DNA of 64,000 nucleotides, taken from Owenia fusiformis (taxonomy: Eukaryota > Annelida > Polychaeta > Sabellida > Oweniidae). A program made the position numbers and the translations under genes. The stretch's first letter is position 1; each line of letters opens with the position of its first letter. The DNA lies in the NCBI GenBank assembly GCA_903813345.2, contig CAIIXF020000011.1, positions 18,149,754 to 18,213,753 on the forward strand, in the 5' to 3' direction. This document shows positions 59,700-64,000 of the stretch, piece after piece. The notes under the pieces are model-generated. The model did no database searches, was not told the DNA's origin, and worked only from the letters and a program-made list of their open reading frames with translations.

Positions 59700-62050
59700 G
59701 ACTGAACACAAGCACAGAGGTTCTTATTTCATCTGTCTTGCACAAGATATTATAGGTGTCACCCTTTGCAGTTCCACCTAGGCAACCAGTGGCCATTTTG
59801 AATGTTGCTAAGGACACATGCTGCCACATAGTGGCCAAAAGGTGAACTAGCCAAGCAGAATATATTGGAGAGCAGAATAGAAAATAATGCATTCCAAATT
59901 GCAAGAATTCCAATGCAAGGATTTGCCAAATGAGAGTGTGATACTATTTTTAGGTTCATGTTGTACAAAGGGAGCTACTGTGGAAGAATGATATTACACA
60001 TTGCTTGTTTTACATTTCCAAATAATTCTATGACACATTCTGAGACTTGTATGAGTTAATTAATTGTATCTTAGAATTGCTTTTATTGAGTCGCATCAAG
60101 CTGACTGTATTGTTGATTTGAAATACAAGTGAACATTCTGTAACGTATCAATATTCTTAAAATATTGTAATTTTACATGTATGATATAGCTACAAACTAT
60201 ATGTGAACCAAATGATAAGTGTATATATAATAGGACTACAAAACAGGGTTGAGAGGCTTAGAATGTTCAATATAAAATTGCAAAAATTCAAAATTGAAAT
60301 TGATTTGACAGTTTACCTATTTATGGATTCTGTATTTTTAGAACATTTCAGTTTCATCATTGTCTCTTTTATGTTTGCTTTCTTGATACCATTTGTATGT
60401 CCATATATTCCAAGTGTCTGCTGTGTCAAGGTCAAGTGGTTGTCTGTATTTGTTGCAATGCATTATGGGTCAGAGTACTTGTCTGCTTCTGTAACAATGT
60501 ATTGACAAGGTTCATTCTCCCAGAAGGGTTCATCTTTGATTACTGGGTTATTCCTCTCAGTTGTCAACCATGATAACAGCATGTTGCATTATGGGACTTT
60601 TTCTCTTTCACCTGGCAAAAATGCATTATGGGTCATGGTTTTATCCATGCATTATGGGTCTAAGATTCAGTTGTTGTTAGTGTGGTGCATTGTGGCCATT
60701 AGTTAAATTTTGCTTCTTACGTTGCATTATGGTCATTCATACTTCTTTTGTGGCACTGTGGGCCTTTCTGCCATCTGATTGAGGCTTATAAATGTCCGTC
60801 TGCTTCTGACACAAATGCATTATGGGCCTTGGTATCTGTCTGCATTAGGTAAAGTGAAATATTGGATATTTTCGTTTCAATATCATTGTGACAATTTTTG
60901 ACAATATCTTTAGTCTTCAAATATTAATGATTTTTGAACGAGACTGTCTTCATGATCGCCTCCATATTTGGCAATGTTAGATGTTAAAATAATTGTTGAT
61001 CGTGAGATAAGTTGAAGGATTTGTGTGATGTAGAGTGTGTTCAAGTAGTAATACCTTTAAAGTATTACAATAATTGTAAATATGTGAATAGAACGAAATG
61101 TAGATTTAATATATAAAGCTGTCGGACGTTATATACTATGAATATAGAATACAGTTCCAAGTATGCTGTAAAGAAGAGATATATAAATGTATAAATATGT
61201 GTAAATACATAATTTGCGCCCATGTAGAGAATTTTACTCTGACTAGGCTTAATCCGCAAACTGGCAAAACTATATATTGTTGTCATACTGTCATACATCG
61301 TTCCTGAATTTTATGGATTCCTCACTTGATTGGGTTCACCTTTAAAGCCTGGCCACTGAAATTTTATACATGGGTCATCTGTTCTGACTTATGAATGCCA
61401 CATGCTTTACTTGACCAGCACATAGAATAAGTTCTTACATTCGTTGCATTTATTCTCTTCTATTTCTTATATTTATTCTACAAATCGAGCATGGTATCTT
61501 GATATTTTATGGCATGTCATTGTATAACCATTTCTATGTTGCACTTTTACAAACTATATGGTGTTATCAAGTATGGGCCACACCTGAAAAAATTAACATC
61601 AAAGGGAAAAATTATGATTCCCAAGCTGTCTTTTGTGAAGTTTTACTATGTTTGTACACTGTACAGTGCTAAAATTAGCTGGTTTCTCAATATAAGTAAA
61701 TTGAAATCTAACTCGCAGATGTATGTACGCAATTAAAAAAAGTACTCAAACATTCACCCATTTTGTGATATTTGTTATTTTGGTGTATCTTATCTAGAAT
61801 GTAATTTAACTGAATCGAAAAGAATGATGCATTTGTAATATTTTATATACCAAGTTAAGATGCCCTTACAATAATATGACTCCATGCAGTCAATGACTAT
61901 GAGTCATGTTACTAGTCAAGTTATGTTTCTATGACAACAATGTTGAGTCTTTGTTATAACTTTGTTTTGGTATCAAAATGAATTCCATTTGGTATCCAAT
62001 ATTTCTACTACCAGACCAGTTTCAAAAGATGTCTTTTCTTGAAATAAATA
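59700..62050 (+). other. Probable 3' UTR of tomosyn and flank
   Basis: AT-rich with no long open frame. AATAAA at about 62042-62047 is a candidate polyadenylation signal, which would give a ~2.3-kb 3' UTR; this is unproven. Contains the TGCATTATGGG cluster. Confidence 0.45.
60459..60830. promoter_or_regulatory. Cluster of seven TGCATTATGGG motifs
   Basis: TGCATTATGGGTC or close variants occur at about 60459, 60585, 60622, 60648, 60686, 60723 and 60816 in one orientation, in otherwise dissimilar sequence. The reverse complement CCCATAATGCA resembles half of the ZNF143/Staf binding site. Regulatory role is inference. Confidence 0.5.
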
Positions 62051-62389
62051 TTGAAACTTCTATATGATTATGAGATGCTACCCAATATTGTATAAATAAT
62101 GTAACTATGTGTACTTAAATTGTACAAATACTTGGTAACTTTGTACATACAATACTATATAGTGTTTCCATACAATATATGTGCAGTGTTATATAGAAAT
62201 TTGATCTTTACATGTTTTTTGAACAAAATTCATTACTACGCAGTCTATGAATATCCAAGCTAGCGAATATCAAATTGGTAAATGGTCATACACGTATTTA
62301 AAGGTTCATTTGCTAATGTATTAGAATGTGTCCAGTGTAAAACCACGTGTTTTATGGCTATTGTTTGGTCTTGTTTCCAATACATCAAT

Positions 62390-62508
62390 ATACAATAAAA
62401 CCTGTCCTGGTGAACACCTCATTCTAGCGAACACCTGTCTGGACATGCACCACCAACACTGTACGTTTTATCTCGGCAAAAAATGTTCATTATGCACAGG
62501 TTTTACTG
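62390..62508. mobile_element. CAGTRAAACCTGT MITE, about 120 bp
   Basis: Starts TACAATAAAACCTGTCCTGG with GTGAACACCTCATT and ends TTATGCACAGGTTTTACTG. Complementary ends; short interior. Confidence 0.75.
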
Positions 62509-62825
62509 AACATCCAATATATTAATAATTCCAATTATAACCAATTTGATGTTTGATTCTCATGGATAGCAATTTGATTATACATCAGTCTTGTGGGAGC
62601 TTTTGTCCTCAATTTTTAATACTAGTCTCTGGGTATAATCCTTCAAAGTCAGAATGCTTGAAAACCATATTAGTTTGGCATGTAATCTTTTGACATCCCC
62701 TCACCCCTCAACCCCCCCCCCCCCTTACCTGCCTGTGAGGGCATCGCAGTAACATGATACCAGTAGACTGCATATTTATACAGTATAAACTGTTATATTG
62801 ATATTCAACACGCACTGTAATATAA

Positions 62826-62935
62826 TGTGACCGCTAAAAGTGGTGACATATTGTTATGGTCTCCATTTTTTGTAACAGCATTCAGTATCTGTAACAAATG
62901 GCAGGTGGTGACATTTTGCATGTAATGCCTTGTTT
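62826..62935. repeat. Repeat family A, copy 9
   Basis: TGTGACCGCTAAAAGTGGTG, ACATATTGTTATGGTCTCCA and GGCAGGTGGTGACATTTTGC with TAATGCCTTGTTT. A compact full-layout copy. Confidence 0.75.
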
Positions 62936-63304
62936 ACAGACAAGGTCTTAAAAACTCTGGCTACCCTACCCTTAAACCTCAAACATTTAGACTAATGCTA
63001 TATTCATTGTACACTTAAAGCCAAGGCCTTAAAGACTGATGCCTTATAGATAGGAAATTCAAAACTTTAAGCATTCAGTCTTGAATTGAATGCATGTATT
63101 CATTATAAAGTAGTCTATTCAGCACTTCCTGAAATCATATTTTGTACATGCAGTTTTATTGTTATTATTTTATGGTCATAATTGTTATATATTTGTTTAT
63201 GTAGTTAAAGCAACATGTTGATGTTGAGCGTTGCTATAGTAACAGTAATGAAGTGTTTTTAAAACAGTGCAGATTTGTGTTTGTACAATAGAATACTGTA
63301 TGCT

Positions 63305-63540
63305 CTCATGCAAATTTAGTACTGTATGTATGTGTACTTGCAATATAGTACTGTATGTATTTGCAATATAATATGTACTTGCAATATAATTCTATATGTA
63401 CTTGCAATATAATACTGTATGTACTTGCAATATGATACTGTGTGATATATTTGCAATATAATACGTATGTACCTGCAATATAATACTGCTTGTACTTGCA
63501 ATGTAATACTGTTTGTATTTGCATGCAATATAATTACTTG
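63305..63540. repeat. 25-bp tandem repeat TGTACTTGCAATATAATACT
   Basis: About nine copies of a 24-27 bp unit with GTACTTGCAATATAATACTG. The minus-strand open frames here are repeat-derived. Confidence 0.85.
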
Positions 63541-63802
63541 CTAAATAAAATCTTGGTTATTGCTATTGAGATTCTTACTAAACTAAGTTCACGTATTAGA
63601 ATGTTTTGACTTCCAATGGTCATTCTTGGTCATGTTATATCCAGCTGGCAATGCATACACTTGACTAGGATACAAAAAGTTGCATGTCTGCATTAACTTG
63701 CGATGTTTCTAAATAACATTATTTCAATGAATTTATTCTTTGGTTTCTGTAAAATCGGTTATTTTGGTGCCTCTGTTGATTTGACAAAATTCAAAACTTG
63801 AT

Positions 63803-63974
63803 ATAGTAAAACCTGTTCAAGGAACACCTTTCTGAAGGGAACACCTCTGAAGAATATACTGGTTTTGGATTGGTGCAAAATACAGACCCTCTCTGTAAAG
63901 AACACCTGTCTACATGGGAATGGAACAGCCTGGTCAGTACCATTGGTGTTACCTGTACACAGGTTTTACTTTAT
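63803..63974. mobile_element. CAGTRAAACCTGT MITE, about 170 bp
   Basis: Starts TATAGTAAAACCTGTTCAAG with GGAACACCTTTCTG and ends TGTACACAGGTTTTACTTTA. Complete copy near the window end. Confidence 0.75.
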
Positions 63975-64000
63975 ATTGGGAATTCTGAATTTGTTTTGGA

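Larger units (their letters stand above)
62051..64000. other. 3' flank, repeats only
   Basis: Between the listed MITEs, family A copy 9, a C-run near 62708-62724 and the 25-bp array the sequence is unique and AT-rich. No gene recognised. Confidence 0.5.

Noticed and set aside
63306-63528. Minus-strand open frames of about 70 codons (Tyr/Cys/Ile repeats)
   Set aside because: By-products of the 25-bp tandem repeat.
1-64000. tRNA, rRNA or snRNA genes
   Set aside because: No cloverleaf, A/B box pair or known RNA core was recognised by eye. A covariance-model scan would be needed to exclude small RNAs.

Overview
This is an AT-rich animal genomic window with long introns, many tandem arrays and many short inverted-repeat transposons. 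It is eukaryotic: genes are split by GT-AG introns, and there are no operons. The repeat families and protein sequences fit a marine invertebrate, perhaps a lophotrochozoan, but I cannot name the species.

One host gene dominates. It is the plus-strand tomosyn gene (STXBP5 family, an LGL-like WD40 protein with a C-terminal R-SNARE motif). I can place 25 constant coding exons plus a pair of duplicated exons between 8650 and 59699, covering the family from about residue 85 of the human protein to the stop codon (about 1,350 residues in this window). The exons coding the first ~85 residues are not recognisable here and are probably upstream. Splice sites and phases join without a break. Besides the constant exons there are candidate alternative exons: a 78-nt in-phase cassette between WD40 exons (11056-11133), two phase 1-1 candidates in the linker between the propellers (42300-42383, 45733-45795), and a homologous, probably mutually exclusive pair (47538-47657 and 47976-48098).

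The intron at 22700-32141 holds two passengers. One is a single-exon UDP-glucuronosyltransferase-like gene on the minus strand (23627-25222). The other is a DIRS-type tyrosine-recombinase retrotransposon (about 25332-31170) that looks whole, with inverted terminal repeats, an internal complementary region and three open frames. Its left end lies only ~110 bp upstream of the UGT start codon.

The most unusual feature is how often local tandem duplications in this gene cross exon-intron borders. The 3' end of exon W1 with its splice donor is repeated with a 53-bp period. The 3' end of exon W5 with its donor seeds a ~29-copy, 49-bp array. The border region of exons W22/W23 has been copied and has decayed. 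The W17A/W17B pair looks like a successful outcome of the same process.

The remaining sequence is intron and 3' flank. It holds at least nine copies of a dispersed family containing GGTGGTGACATTTTGCATG, eight CAGTRAAACCTGT-ended MITEs, three GGCCCGTAGCC-ended palindromic MITEs, an AGTACT-rich foldback element near 12.5-14.3 kb, and a cluster of TGCATTATGGG motifs 3' of the stop codon.
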